A DNA stretch of 64,000 nt from an uncultured Saprospiraceae bacterium. GTDB taxonomy: Bacteria > Bacteroidota > Bacteroidia > Chitinophagales > Saprospiraceae. Under the pieces are notes generated by a model. That model saw only the letters and a list, made by a program, of their open reading frames with translations. It ran no database searches and was not told where the DNA came from. The position numbers and the translations under genes are program-made. How positions within the stretch are numbered: position 1 is the first letter of the stretch; each line of letters begins with the position of its first letter. The stretch spans positions 248,001 through 312,000 of the forward strand of contig CALLPN010000002.1 in NCBI GenBank assembly GCA_938015435.1, in the 5' to 3' direction. Below, piece by piece: positions 18,701-26,985 of this stretch.

Positions 18701-19473
18701 TGTGTCTCAGCTTTGAGAGATATCACAGAATTAAACATTTTAGATTCGTAATACGAAGGCACGTCTGGCTGAGCTGGAGCAAATTGCTCTACCCTAGGGC
18801 CATTGATAAATGCCACATTATCCTTATAGGCAGATACAATCTCGTTAGGGTTAGCTTTTGACGTTTTCTTAATCATACCAAATAGTGAATCTGGCATCTC
18901 TTCTCCGTCAATAATGAATGTACCATTGAAGATCTTATGTCTACAATGCTCACTATTGACTTGTGAAAATCCAAACACCTCAGAATCTGTCAATGGACGT
19001 TCTAGTTTAACAGCCAAATCAGCCAAATACTTTACTTCTTCGTCAGATAGTGATAGTCCTTCTTGCTGATTGAATGCCGCAATATCGGTAATCTGTATCA
19101 CCTCTTCTGGTGTAACGGATATAGTATATAAGTCTTGATTCAATCCGTCGTATGCCTGTGAGATCATAGGATCATAACCATCATCACCTTCATTAGATGA
19201 AAACAGCTCTATCCTTGCGATACCTGAGACTCCCATATTCTGTGTGATCTCTACCGCGTTAGTACTCCATGGAGTGATCATCGCCGCCCTTGGACCTAAG
19301 TATTTACCAGGTAGCTCGCTTTCGCTGAGACTCTGTGCCTTACCAAATAGCCAATTGAGTTTTTGAATAGATTCTTCGCTGAGTGGTGCTTCGATCTGTA
19401 CTGCATATACGCTACCAGTCGAGTGGCTGAAGAAGTGAATCATGTATGGTGTTCCTTTAAGAATGTGACTCAT
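15775..19473 (-). CDS. purL: Phosphoribosylformylglycinamidine synthase
   Basis: 1232 aa, the long single-chain form. It converts FGAR, glutamine and ATP to FGAM in purine synthesis. Signatures seen: the FGAM synthetase core (SEVFGFSQVNSEHCRHKIFN at ~165-185, AETHNFPTTVEPFNGAATG at ~255-275), the repeated AIRS-like half (GKDSMSMAQKYG), and a C-terminal class I glutaminase with nucleophile Cys in GICNGCQLF (~1078) and HGEGKF. The start at 19473 gives MSHILKGTPYM; the ATG at 19443 (MIHFFSH) is an alternative. It is not next to other pur genes; purH lies 27 kb away. A -7 box is visible upstream. Confidence 0.96.
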   Translation of the reverse strand: MSHILKGTPYMIHFFSHSTGSVYAVQIEAPLSEESIQKLNWLFGKAQSLSESELPGKYLGPRAAMITPWSTNAVEITQNMGVSGIARIELFSSNEGDDGYDPMISQAYDGLNQDLYTISVTPEEVIQITDIAAFNQQEGLSLSDEEVKYLADLAVKLERPLTDSEVFGFSQVNSEHCRHKIFNGTFIIDGEEMPDSLFGMIKKTSKANPNEIVSAYKDNVAFINGPRVEQFAPAQPDVPSYYESKMFNSVISLKAETHNFPTTVEPFNGAATGSGGEIRDRLAGGQGSIPLAGTALYMTSYSRLADNRPWEQAMDERKWLYQTPMDILIKASNGASDFGNKFGQPLICGSLLTFEHTEGTQELGFDKVIMQAGGIGYGKAEQALKKEPKIDDKIVILGGDNYRIGMGGAAVSSADTGALGSGIELNAVQRSNPEMQKRAANTVRAMVELDENPIVSIHDHGAGGHLNCLSELVEDTGGIINLEKLPVGDPTLSSKEIIGNESQERMGLVIADKDIDLLQRIADRERSPMYEVGRVTGDNRFTFEDKTAQNPMDLALSDMFGSSPKTIMEDVELDRLYKPLTYHGEEFKYYLEDVLRLEAVACKDWLTNKVDRCVGGKVAKQQCVGPLQIPLNDVAVMALDYTGVQGIATSMGHAPVSGLIDSAAGARNAIAEALTNLVWAPLEKGINSVSLSANWMWPCRYEGEDARLYKAVEAVSDFAIALGINVPTGKDSMSMAQKYGDKTVLAPGTVVISSAAHCDDITKIVEPVLQSGKGSIYYIDMSSDVLKLGGSSFAQTRGALGDKTPDIFNAKEFARRFQVIQNAIKLNMIAAGHDISAGGMITTLLEMCFADPKIGAQVDLSGLGNGDIVKTLFSENAGVIIQANDDKFQDYLEQEEIKFVKLGTVTSTPKFELTYDGQKKILDVAHYRDIWYETSFLLDNKQTAGTLAKDRYDNYKLQPLTYTFPQNWNGQLPSRDAISNRPKAAILREKGSNSEREMANALYQAGFEVKDVHMTDLISGRETLQGIQFLGAVGGFSNSDVLGSAKGWAGAIKYNDKARKAIMDFFDRDDTLSIGICNGCQLFLELDLINPEQANDQPSRMTYNDSRKHESSFTSVTVANNNSVMLSSLAGTTLGVWISHGEGKFSLPKSEDAYNVIAKYGYEAYPSNPNGSDYNVAMLASKDGRHLATMPHIERSFYAWNWANYPADSKHKVSPWGQAFVNAREWCLRKID

Positions 19474-19568
19474 AAGCCAATCAAAATCTTAATCACACCC
19501 AACAGCTTCTATAAACCATTGATCGTGAACGATAACGACTGAAATATGATAGTTCGCGTTACAAAAGA

Positions 19569-19576
19569 CAAAGGTA
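19569..19576 (-). promoter_or_regulatory. Candidate -7 box for purL
   Basis: The minus strand reads TACCTTTG, an exact TAnnTTTG match, giving a leader of about 90 nt before the 19473 start. A weak hairpin (CGCGAAC / GTTCACG, one mismatch) lies in the leader. No known riboswitch was recognised. Confidence 0.45.
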
Positions 19577-19723
19577 ATGATATGATTTAGATAGCGGAAT
19601 TTATATCTGTTCAAAATAATACTAATCTACATTCTATCATTTTAAGATTAGATATAAGGAGTATGATTACAATAGATGCTTTCCCAAGTACGACTATTCT
19701 TCATACAAAATTAAGATACTACA

Positions 19724-19900
19724 TCAACTACCAACATTCATTAGTAATCTCCAGTCTATCGACCAATATATAGTCATCTGAATCAAGAGTCTATCATACT
19801 TGATTTCTTTGGTATAAACATGACGATTATCAAAATATTCAACGTCTTCTATCTGATGGGGTTTATAAGTAAATGATTTTCTACTCTTTAAAACTTCCAT
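19724..19900 (-). CDS. Small hypothetical protein at the end of the RlaP cassette
   Basis: 58 aa from the ATG at 19900. The peptide is charged, with FTYKPHQIEDVEYFDNRHVY and a Trp-rich end (YWSIDWRLLMNVGS). No family is recognised. It lies 50 bp downstream of the nucleotidyltransferase gene in the same direction and could be the fourth gene of that cassette, but it is short and could be chance. Confidence 0.3.
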   Translation of the reverse strand: MEVLKSRKSFTYKPHQIEDVEYFDNRHVYTKEIKYDRLLIQMTIYWSIDWRLLMNVGS

Positions 19901-19950
19901 TCCAATTATTATTTTTTTAAAAAAAGTCAAAAAGGAATATATACGAAATG

Positions 19951-21042
19951 TTAATTAACAAGTTCTACAAATGGGTTACTAGGATTTACATCCTCATACA
20001 AACTCTCACGTATCTGATAAGCAATCTTCTGTATACTCTCCACATCAGGCTGATCAGGTAAATCGGAACTCATAAACACTTCTTCCATTTTTATTTTTTT
20101 CTTCTCAGCCAAAGCCAATAAGTAATCGAATTCAAACGAACCCGACTTTACGTTAAGAAGAAATTCTCTATCATCTCTTTTTACATTTACAACTCCCTGT
20201 TCTGCAATCTCAATTGCCATTTCCAATAACCGAAATGTATGCATCATATTCTTAGAATCGTACTTTTTACCATGACTCTGAGTATTCTCATATCTCGCTT
20301 CATTTCGATTCTCTACCCAATCCCAATATTCTTTGTAATCCTTACAGTATCTCGAGTAACCATTGACGTTAAAATAGAGTATTCGTTTCTGAATCTCTCC
20401 CTTAGGAATAGAACTCAAGGAAACTGTATGTGAATTTTTATTTTTCATAACACCTTTATAACCATGTTCAGAGCTATAGTACAATCCATACAAATCAGTC
20501 ATATGGGAGATTTTGGCCAATCCACAATTTTCTTGTTTCCATCCGTTTAGCTCAAGATATTTACTCAATTGTAATGAGCCATTATCATTATTTACATAGC
20601 AAAATTCGAGAACTGATTTTCTCACTTTACTTACGGGATTAACAATCTTCTTCTTCAAACCCTTCGCTTTTTTAATCTGAGACAAAGCAAATTTTCCAAA
20701 GCTTTTTTCACATAGCTTTGATAGTACCGTTTCTGACTTTAACAGATCTAGTATTGGATGCTTATAGAGAACAGCATGCTTAGGAGTAGCCAACAATTCT
20801 AATATATTGGGATTATTAACAGAAAGCAATTCCATATATCGACCTAGCTCATAATATACGATATCGTTAGTCTCATTACTAATTTGAGGAATATAGTTCA
20901 AGCTATAAAAATCAGACTTCGGCAAAACAAATACTCCTTTAATATCTGTATCCGAAGATGGCGTTTCTAATCCATAAGCTCTACTCCCACTTATACACTC
21001 CAAGATGATTAGGTTTCGATTTTTGAGGTCCTCAATTGTCAT
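19951..21042 (-). CDS. RlaP-like nucleotidyltransferase (Pol beta superfamily), copy 1
   Basis: 363 aa. The N-terminal nucleotidyltransferase core has GSRAYGLETPSSDTDIKGVF (~19-38): the Gly-Ser of the hG[GS] motif and the D-x-D metal ligands, with a third acidic position in DIVYYELGRYMELL (~67). A helical C-terminal region follows. Family knowledge: COG3541/RlaP proteins transfer nucleotides and are often found with RNA ligases in RNA repair operons. Its start overlaps the end of the upstream paralogue by 11 bp, so the two are translationally coupled. Substrate unknown; no RNA ligase is in this window. Confidence 0.82.
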   Translation of the reverse strand: MTIEDLKNRNLIILECISGSRAYGLETPSSDTDIKGVFVLPKSDFYSLNYIPQISNETNDIVYYELGRYMELLSVNNPNILELLATPKHAVLYKHPILDLLKSETVLSKLCEKSFGKFALSQIKKAKGLKKKIVNPVSKVRKSVLEFCYVNNDNGSLQLSKYLELNGWKQENCGLAKISHMTDLYGLYYSSEHGYKGVMKNKNSHTVSLSSIPKGEIQKRILYFNVNGYSRYCKDYKEYWDWVENRNEARYENTQSHGKKYDSKNMMHTFRLLEMAIEIAEQGVVNVKRDDREFLLNVKSGSFEFDYLLALAEKKKIKMEEVFMSSDLPDQPDVESIQKIAYQIRESLYEDVNPSNPFVELVN

Positions 21043-21802
21043 ACTTCGCTACGTATTTTTTAAATAATAAATTGAGAAGTTCTAAGTTACCATTAGCTGA
21101 AGTAAGCATATTCTTATTCTCTTCCGCTTGTAAGATACAGTCTTCTATAAGTGATACTAACTCAGACTCTCCCTTATGAAAATAGGACTCTTCAATAGTA
21201 CTTTTAATTGCAATCAGTTTTTCAATCCGATCTACAAGAGTGCTTTCAATATTAAGGTTCTTATAAATTTCATGAAACTCAATTGGAGGCATTTCATCTT
21301 TTTCAACAATCCACTTACAGACCATTGCTGATCTAAGGGTATAGAAAAAACTTTTTAGCTTATATTCTTCATTTGACTTCAGTTGTTCCAAAAATTTCTT
21401 CGCCATACTTAGATAGTGATGAATAGTTGCCACCTTTGAATAAAACGAGTGTGAGACTTGAAGAAATTCTTCAATAAAGTCATCATCCGCTCGATAAACT
21501 ATCGGAGATTGCAATCTTTCTAATAAAGCGGGATTGGACTTCCTCAACAAGTTACAGGCCTTCTTAAGATCCCAGCCCGCTATATCTATATCGTTATTAT
21601 CCAACATCAGTTCAATACTATCTTTCTGCTCTGATAGATTGAGATACCATTCATTTCTATTGACGTAGATCAGTCGAATATCATAGTCGCTATCCCTTGA
21701 CGCAAATCCCCAAGCTCTGGAACCTGTCTCTACCGCCCAGAGAACCTTAATTCTATGTTTAGCCTCTAGATCACATATATACTTCTTTATCCTTTCAGTC
21801 AT
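21032..21802 (-). CDS. RlaP-like nucleotidyltransferase (Pol beta superfamily), copy 2
   Basis: 256 aa. The catalytic core is intact: TGSRAWGFASRDSDYDIRLI (~26-45) gives Gly-Ser and D-x-D, and NNDIDIAGWDLKKA (~69-82) gives the third carboxylate. The rest is helical (HYLSMAKKFLEQLKSNEEYK). It is clearly related to, but diverged from, the 363-aa neighbour: only the motif region and overall layout match. Ten bases separate it from the upstream primase-like gene. Two different RlaP-type enzymes in one operon suggest either two substrates or a heteromer (inference). Confidence 0.82.
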   Translation of the reverse strand: MTERIKKYICDLEAKHRIKVLWAVETGSRAWGFASRDSDYDIRLIYVNRNEWYLNLSEQKDSIELMLDNNDIDIAGWDLKKACNLLRKSNPALLERLQSPIVYRADDDFIEEFLQVSHSFYSKVATIHHYLSMAKKFLEQLKSNEEYKLKSFFYTLRSAMVCKWIVEKDEMPPIEFHEIYKNLNIESTLVDRIEKLIAIKSTIEESYFHKGESELVSLIEDCILQAEENKNMLTSANGNLELLNLLFKKYVAKYDN

Positions 21803-21811
21803 CCTTTCTAA

Positions 21812-22498
21812 TTATATGAATTTTGGAATATAACCTCCTTGGGTACATCCAGGCATGGGTAATAATTGATCACCCGTCTGATCTACATCTAGCGTCATTA
21901 TTCCTTTGTAAAATATATTCTTATACTTTTCTTCTATCTTCTTAATCTCAACCAATACATGAAACCCTCCTCTCGTTTCTAATATAGTAACACAATCCCT
22001 ATTAATAAACGGGTCAAGTTTACTTGGATCGAATGGTTTATAATCGATATCAAAATCGAGGTAGACCTTATTGCCTACACTTCTTTGAATACAACCCATC
22101 AGTTCGGACATCGGATTAAAAGATTTTTTATCATCTCTCAATAACTTTGTAAGCTCAATGATACTATTATATGTGGCCTTTAATAAGCTTCGTGGATTAG
22201 GATTGATATATAGAGCCAATGACTGTTCCTCCACAGATTCACCATATAACTTATACCCTCCTTGTGCTATCTCAAGTTGCCTGATCTTATCCAGCATCCT
22301 CTCTTTATCTGTAAGAAACCTCTTTAACTGTCCTTTATCATTTTTCATTTTCCAATCTTCAGCGTACTTCTTTCTAGAAAACAAAGTGCAATAAAACTTT
22401 TCGTTCTCACCCAAAACAGGGAGCCATTCAATGAACTCTGTAAGAATTTTTTCATCCTTTATTATTTCGTAATTCATATTTATTGATTTCAAAAACAT
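21812..22498 (-). CDS. Archaeo-eukaryotic primase-like (AEP/PrimPol-type) protein
   Basis: 228 aa from 22498 (the ATG at 22477 is an alternative). The C-terminal half carries all three AEP motifs: YLDFDIDYKPFD (hhhDhD, ~145), ETRGGFHVLVE (the s-x-H motif, ~180) and TLDVDQTGDQLLPMPGCTQGG (~203-222; here given in part) with the PG-T/C-x-GG end seen in replication-type primases. The N-terminal ~100 residues are helical and unrecognised. AEPs make primers or fill gaps with nucleotides. It is the first gene of the cassette with two RlaP-like nucleotidyltransferases. No helicase or replication initiator is fused to it. Confidence 0.7.
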   Translation of the reverse strand: MFLKSINMNYEIIKDEKILTEFIEWLPVLGENEKFYCTLFSRKKYAEDWKMKNDKGQLKRFLTDKERMLDKIRQLEIAQGGYKLYGESVEEQSLALYINPNPRSLLKATYNSIIELTKLLRDDKKSFNPMSELMGCIQRSVGNKVYLDFDIDYKPFDPSKLDPFINRDCVTILETRGGFHVLVEIKKIEEKYKNIFYKGIMTLDVDQTGDQLLPMPGCTQGGYIPKFI

Positions 22499-22539
22499 TC
22501 AAAATAGAACTATTCAACTACTTTTTTCAGCCGAGTTAA

Positions 22540-22614
22540 TTATAGCCGCTTCTCTTGCGCTTCTAAAAAGACTCCAAAGACTACTATTAAAAATAATATA
22601 AAAACCTGTTTCAT
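22540..22614 (-). CDS. 24-codon orphan signal-peptide-like ORF
   Basis: ATG at 22614, stop at 22540. The peptide is a near-perfect Sec signal sequence (KQVFILFLIVVFGVFL, then EAQEKRL) with the A-Q junction common in Bacteroidota, ending seven residues later. It sits 41 bp upstream of the AEP-like gene in the same direction. It may be the remnant of a secreted-protein gene or a small membrane peptide. Confidence 0.3.
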   Translation of the reverse strand: MKQVFILFLIVVFGVFLEAQEKRL

Positions 22615-22832
22615 TTGTTATTTTTTTTTCAAACTAAAAATATACATATATAGATATTTCGACGAAACTTACTCTTGCGAAAACGCAGCCAGTCCAATCT
22701 CATTGAAATCACTAATGATTCGAAAAGATAAAAGAGCATTCATGATTATAATCGTTACAAAACGATACAGATTAAACCGTAATTAGTTAGATCATATTTC
22801 ACTTTACGCTCTCTTTATAACGCTATAACAAC

Positions 22833-23714
22833 TCACTCCCCAAACTCCTTATAATCGACAGACGGATCATAATCCTGCTTCGTAGAAATCGAGTGCAACT
22901 CACTCCTCTCATCTTTGGATCTGATTAGTGGAAAAAACAATTGTACATACCAAGGTTCTTTCATTTGATTCCAAGCTCCAAATCTTGTCGGGTACTGACG
23001 AGTGATCTTTGCAGTACCAAATATTATATCCCAAATAAAAAGCAGATTACCGTAATTTCCATTAGGATGAGAGATGCCATCTTCAGCAGTCAATCCATGG
23101 TGCGCAAAATGTGTACTGGGCGTAGAGATCGTTCTTTCAATTATCCAAGCCAAAGGTGAAAGAACTTTGTATTGATATAGAAACCTATCCCACTTCGTCT
23201 CGCTATGAGCCAACAATATAATTATCAATTTGATCGGCAAATAGAAAAGGTATATGTAACCCATTCCTAAATAAACCAAGGCTGCCGAAAACCAGATACC
23301 CGGCATCAACGCATAATACATCATCGAATTCCTGTAAGTTACCAGCACTCCCATTTCCTCTACTACATGATGAGGTCTATGTAGTTTCCACATCTTTGTA
23401 CTCACATGAGAGAGACGGTGCCACCAATATTGTGTCATATCGTCCAAAACAAGAAAAGCTAATAAATGCCACCAAATAGAAGTTCCGACAAAATAATCTT
23501 CAAGCACTGGAAAACCTGTACCTAATCCCCACAAAACCACTAGAAATATTCCTGGCTGAATCAAGGTCGGTAGCGTTACAAGACTCAGTAACTCGATAGT
23601 AAAATCGTTCTTTGTTCTTTTGTCCTCAAAATATAATCCTCCGATAGATTCTATAACTCCAAGAATAAGTAATACTACTGCAGGTATGAGTTTGCTAAGG
23701 GCCTGATCTTCCAT
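22833..23714 (-). CDS. Sterol desaturase / fatty acid hydroxylase superfamily protein
   Basis: 293 aa integral membrane di-iron oxygenase. The His boxes are all present: HRLSH (~98-102), HRPHH (~112-116) and HFAHH (~204-208), with a further NGNYG near 219 typical of the family. About four to five membrane segments are seen (AVVLLILGVIESIG, GIFLVVLWGLG, WWHLLAFLVL, YLGMGYIYLFYLPIKLIIIL). Members hydroxylate or desaturate lipids or carotenoids; the substrate here is unknown. It is monocistronic and followed by the cassette in the same direction after 200+ bp. Confidence 0.9.
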   Translation of the reverse strand: MEDQALSKLIPAVVLLILGVIESIGGLYFEDKRTKNDFTIELLSLVTLPTLIQPGIFLVVLWGLGTGFPVLEDYFVGTSIWWHLLAFLVLDDMTQYWWHRLSHVSTKMWKLHRPHHVVEEMGVLVTYRNSMMYYALMPGIWFSAALVYLGMGYIYLFYLPIKLIIILLAHSETKWDRFLYQYKVLSPLAWIIERTISTPSTHFAHHGLTAEDGISHPNGNYGNLLFIWDIIFGTAKITRQYPTRFGAWNQMKEPWYVQLFFPLIRSKDERSELHSISTKQDYDPSVDYKEFGE

Positions 23715-24152
23715 TGTATGAAATTACGGTTTTTTAATAGAATACGGATTCGTACATATTGGCTTACATCTTTTTTCACACCGAGCAATCAAAGCGAGTC
23801 GAAAAAATGGTCGATAGTATCAATCATTTCGACCCTAGATGAGGGGTAATAGTCGCTTACTGATAAGGTAGCCCCTCTTCAATGCAAATATCGTTCAGAA
23901 ACCGCTATAATAATAGGCAAATCACTCAAGTGTCTAAATTGTTAGGCTGGTCTAAAAATATATTTAATACCAGACAAACATTTGGTCACATTCACGCCTC
24001 TAATGGCCCCTTTTTTGCTATAAATGATCTACACTTGTTAAAGTTTCCTTCTATAGTCCAATAAATAGAGACATTTTGAATGATCTCTGATAGATTGATA
24101 GAGATAGGAGGCATATTTACACTAATAAAGAACATACTTAAATTATAAAATC
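23715..24152. other. 438-bp divergent spacer between hydroxylase and sucA
   Basis: No gene is seen. A possible hairpin with GAGGGG/CCCCTC ends lies at 23841-23877. No TAnnTTTG box was found at a convincing distance from either start. Confidence 0.4.
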
Positions 24153-26891
24153 GTGAAAGATTACTCTTACGTATACAATGCTCACCCGACATTCATAGAA
24201 AACATGTATAAGCAATATGCATCTGACCCAACATCTGTAGATGAAGGCTGGAGAGTATTCTTTGATGGGTTCGAATTTGCCAATAATGCTGATGGAGGCG
24301 GACAAGCGCAATCTTCAAGTGGGGCTCCTATGAGCACTAAGGAGTTTGGAGTATTATCTATCATTCACGGATTTCGTAGTAGAGGGCATTTATTAGCTAC
24401 GACTAACCCTATCCAAAACAGAAAAGATAGAGCGCCTCACTTAGAATTATCTGATTACGGATTGACTGATGCAGATCTCAATAGTGTATTCTTAGCAGGA
24501 GAAGAGATCGGAATGAGTAATGCCACTCTAGCACAGATCATTGATAAGCTTAAAGTAATCTACTGCGGTAATATCGGATTTGAATGTGCCAATATTGAAG
24601 ATAGAGAAAAGCGTGTCTGGTTAAGATCCAAAATAGAAGGAATTACAAATCATAATGACTATGGTTTTGACATCGACGAAAAGAAAAATATTCTTGAAAG
24701 ACTTAACGATGCTGTAGTATTCGAAAATTTCTTACACACTAAATATGTGGGTCAGAAAAGATTTTCACTGGAAGGTGGAGAATCTGCAATCGTTGCCTTA
24801 GATACAATTATAAAAAACGCAGCTAACGATGGGGTCAAAGAATGTATCATCGGTATGGCGCATAGAGGAAGACTTAATGTCCTTGCCAATATCATGGGTA
24901 AAACCTATGAGCAAATCTTCAATGAATTTGAAGGAACTGCAGTACCAGATATGGCATTCGGTGATGGAGATGTAAAATATCACTTAGGCTTCTCTTCACA
25001 GAGAATTACGACCAAAGGAAATAAAGTAGATATCAAGATGGTACCTAATCCATCTCACTTAGAGTCTGTTGATCCTGTTGTAGAGGGTTTTGCAAGAGCA
25101 AAGGCAGATATCATGTACGATAGTGATTATGATAAGATACTACCGATACTGATCCACGGTGATGCAGCGGTAGCAGGTCAAGGGGTTCTCTATGAAACGG
25201 TTCAGATGAGCCAACTCGAGGGATACTATACTGGTGGAACGATCCACTATGTGATCAATAATCAAATTGGATTTACAACAGACTTTGATGATGCTAGATC
25301 ATCTACATATTGTACAGCTGCGGCTAGTCTTGTACAAGCTCCTGTATTTCACGTCAATGGTGATGATCCTGAAGCAGTAGCATTTGTATCGCAACTCGCT
25401 ATCGAATACCGTCAGAAATTTAACAATGATGTGTTCTTAGATATGGTATGCTACCGTAAGCATGGACATAATGAAGGAGATGATCCGAAGTTTACTCAAC
25501 CTAAAATGTATGAGTTGATTTCTAAGCACGAAAATCCTCGAGCGATATATGTCAAGACTCTGAATGAAAGAGGTGATCTACAAAAAGAATTAGCAGAAAA
25601 ATTAGAACAAAACTTTTGGTCTGACTTACAAGGAAAACTAGATAAAGTAAAAGAACAAGCACTTCCGTACGAATACCAAACTCCAGAACAAGACTGGAGA
25701 AAAATGAGAAAATCAGAAACTAAAGATTTCGAAAAATCTCCTAAAACTGGTATCACTAAAAAGAAAATAGATCAGATCCAAGAGCATCTTATGAGATTGC
25801 CAGATGGGTTTACTCCACTGTCAAAAGTAAACAGACTGCGTAAAGGAATGCAGAAGCTTCATGACGCTAAGAAATTAGACTGGGCGATGGCTGAGTTAAT
25901 GGCATACGGATCTATTCTCCTTGAAGGGAAAAACGTACGTATGAGTGGTCAAGATGTCAAGAGAGGAACCTTCTCTCATAGACATGCGATATATAGAGAT
26001 GCTAAGACATACGAAGAGTACAATAGATTGAGTGACATGACTGGCGATCAAGGTGAGTTTATGATTTACAATTCATTTTTATCTGAGTTTGCTGTGATGG
26101 GATTTGAGTATGGATATTCATTGGCTTCACCCAATTCTCTCGTAGTTTGGGAAGCGCAGTTTGGTGATTTCTATAACGGTGCACAGACTATCGTTGATCA
26201 ATATATTACTGCTGCTGAGAGTAAATGGCAACGTATGAGTGGGTTAGTATTGTTATTGCCACATGGATATGCAGGACAAGGACCAGAACACTCAAGTGCG
26301 AGAGTAGAAAGATTCCTTCAGCAATGTGCAGAAGAAAATATTGCAGTAACGAACTTGACTACACCAGCCAACTTGTTCCATGCATTAAGAAGACAAATGG
26401 CAAGACCTTTCCGTAAGCCTTTAGTGAACATGTCACCTAAGTCATTACTGAGACACCCTCTTTGTGTAAGTGATCCATCAGAGTTTACAACTAACAGTAC
26501 TTTCCAAGAAGTACTCGGAGATAATAAAATAGATGGCAAAAAAGCTAAACGTCTATTGATCTGTACCGGAAAAATATACTACGAATTACTTGAAGCTAGA
26601 GAAGAAAATAAAATAAAAGATGTAGCCATCGTACGTATCGAGCAACTATATCCATATCCACAGACACAAGTGGATGCCATACTCAAGCAGTACGACAAAA
26701 CTGAAAAATATTGGGTACAGGAAGAACCACAAAACATGGGAGCTTGGAGTTATATGCTAGGCCATATGCGTAAGCTTGATATCGACCCTATCTCAAGACC
26801 AGCAAGCGCATCTCCTGCAACAGGTTATAAAAAGAAGCACGATATGCAGCAAGCGGAAATCATTAATAAAGCATTGAGATTGGATAAGTAA
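24153..26891 (+). CDS. sucA: 2-oxoglutarate dehydrogenase E1 component
   Basis: 912 aa, thiamine-diphosphate decarboxylase of the TCA cycle, in the 2-oxoglutarate dehydrogenase complex. The start is GTG at 24153, supported by the conserved N-terminal region (NAHPTFIENMYKQYASDP, then GWRVFFDGF) that binds the E2 partner. Other marks: GMAHRGRLNVLANIMGK (~233), NPSHLESVDPVVEG, IHGDAAVAGQGVLYE (~333) and MGFEYGYSLASP (~649), followed by LPHGYAGQGPEHSSAR (~708). It is the usual length. Odd: the E2 gene sucB, usually next door, is absent; an aldo/keto reductase follows. A perfect hairpin lies after the stop. Confidence 0.96.
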   Translation: MKDYSYVYNAHPTFIENMYKQYASDPTSVDEGWRVFFDGFEFANNADGGGQAQSSSGAPMSTKEFGVLSIIHGFRSRGHLLATTNPIQNRKDRAPHLELSDYGLTDADLNSVFLAGEEIGMSNATLAQIIDKLKVIYCGNIGFECANIEDREKRVWLRSKIEGITNHNDYGFDIDEKKNILERLNDAVVFENFLHTKYVGQKRFSLEGGESAIVALDTIIKNAANDGVKECIIGMAHRGRLNVLANIMGKTYEQIFNEFEGTAVPDMAFGDGDVKYHLGFSSQRITTKGNKVDIKMVPNPSHLESVDPVVEGFARAKADIMYDSDYDKILPILIHGDAAVAGQGVLYETVQMSQLEGYYTGGTIHYVINNQIGFTTDFDDARSSTYCTAAASLVQAPVFHVNGDDPEAVAFVSQLAIEYRQKFNNDVFLDMVCYRKHGHNEGDDPKFTQPKMYELISKHENPRAIYVKTLNERGDLQKELAEKLEQNFWSDLQGKLDKVKEQALPYEYQTPEQDWRKMRKSETKDFEKSPKTGITKKKIDQIQEHLMRLPDGFTPLSKVNRLRKGMQKLHDAKKLDWAMAELMAYGSILLEGKNVRMSGQDVKRGTFSHRHAIYRDAKTYEEYNRLSDMTGDQGEFMIYNSFLSEFAVMGFEYGYSLASPNSLVVWEAQFGDFYNGAQTIVDQYITAAESKWQRMSGLVLLLPHGYAGQGPEHSSARVERFLQQCAEENIAVTNLTTPANLFHALRRQMARPFRKPLVNMSPKSLLRHPLCVSDPSEFTTNSTFQEVLGDNKIDGKKAKRLLICTGKIYYELLEAREENKIKDVAIVRIEQLYPYPQTQVDAILKQYDKTEKYWVQEEPQNMGAWSYMLGHMRKLDIDPISRPASASPATGYKKKHDMQQAEIINKALRLDK

Positions 26892-26900
26892 TTATCATTT

Positions 26901-26944
26901 CAATTACTGCCCATTAAACAGAAGACTGTAATGGGCAGTAATTG
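26901..26944 (+). terminator. Perfect 16-bp hairpin after sucA
   Basis: CAATTACTGCCCATTA (26901-26916) pairs perfectly with 26929-26944 across a 12-nt loop, 9 bp after the sucA stop. There is no U tract on the sucA side, so it may stabilise the 3' end or need a factor rather than be a classical terminator. Confidence 0.6.
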
Positions 26945-26985
26945 AAAGACCAAATTTTGCAATAGATAAATTCAGTCTCGACAAT

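Noticed and set aside
19474..19562. Riboswitch in the purL leader
   Set aside because: Only a weak imperfect hairpin is visible and it does not match a known purine or other riboswitch fold by eye.
23882..24064. 60-codon ORF upstream of sucA
   Set aside because: No domain, weak composition, and it lies in a divergent promoter region.
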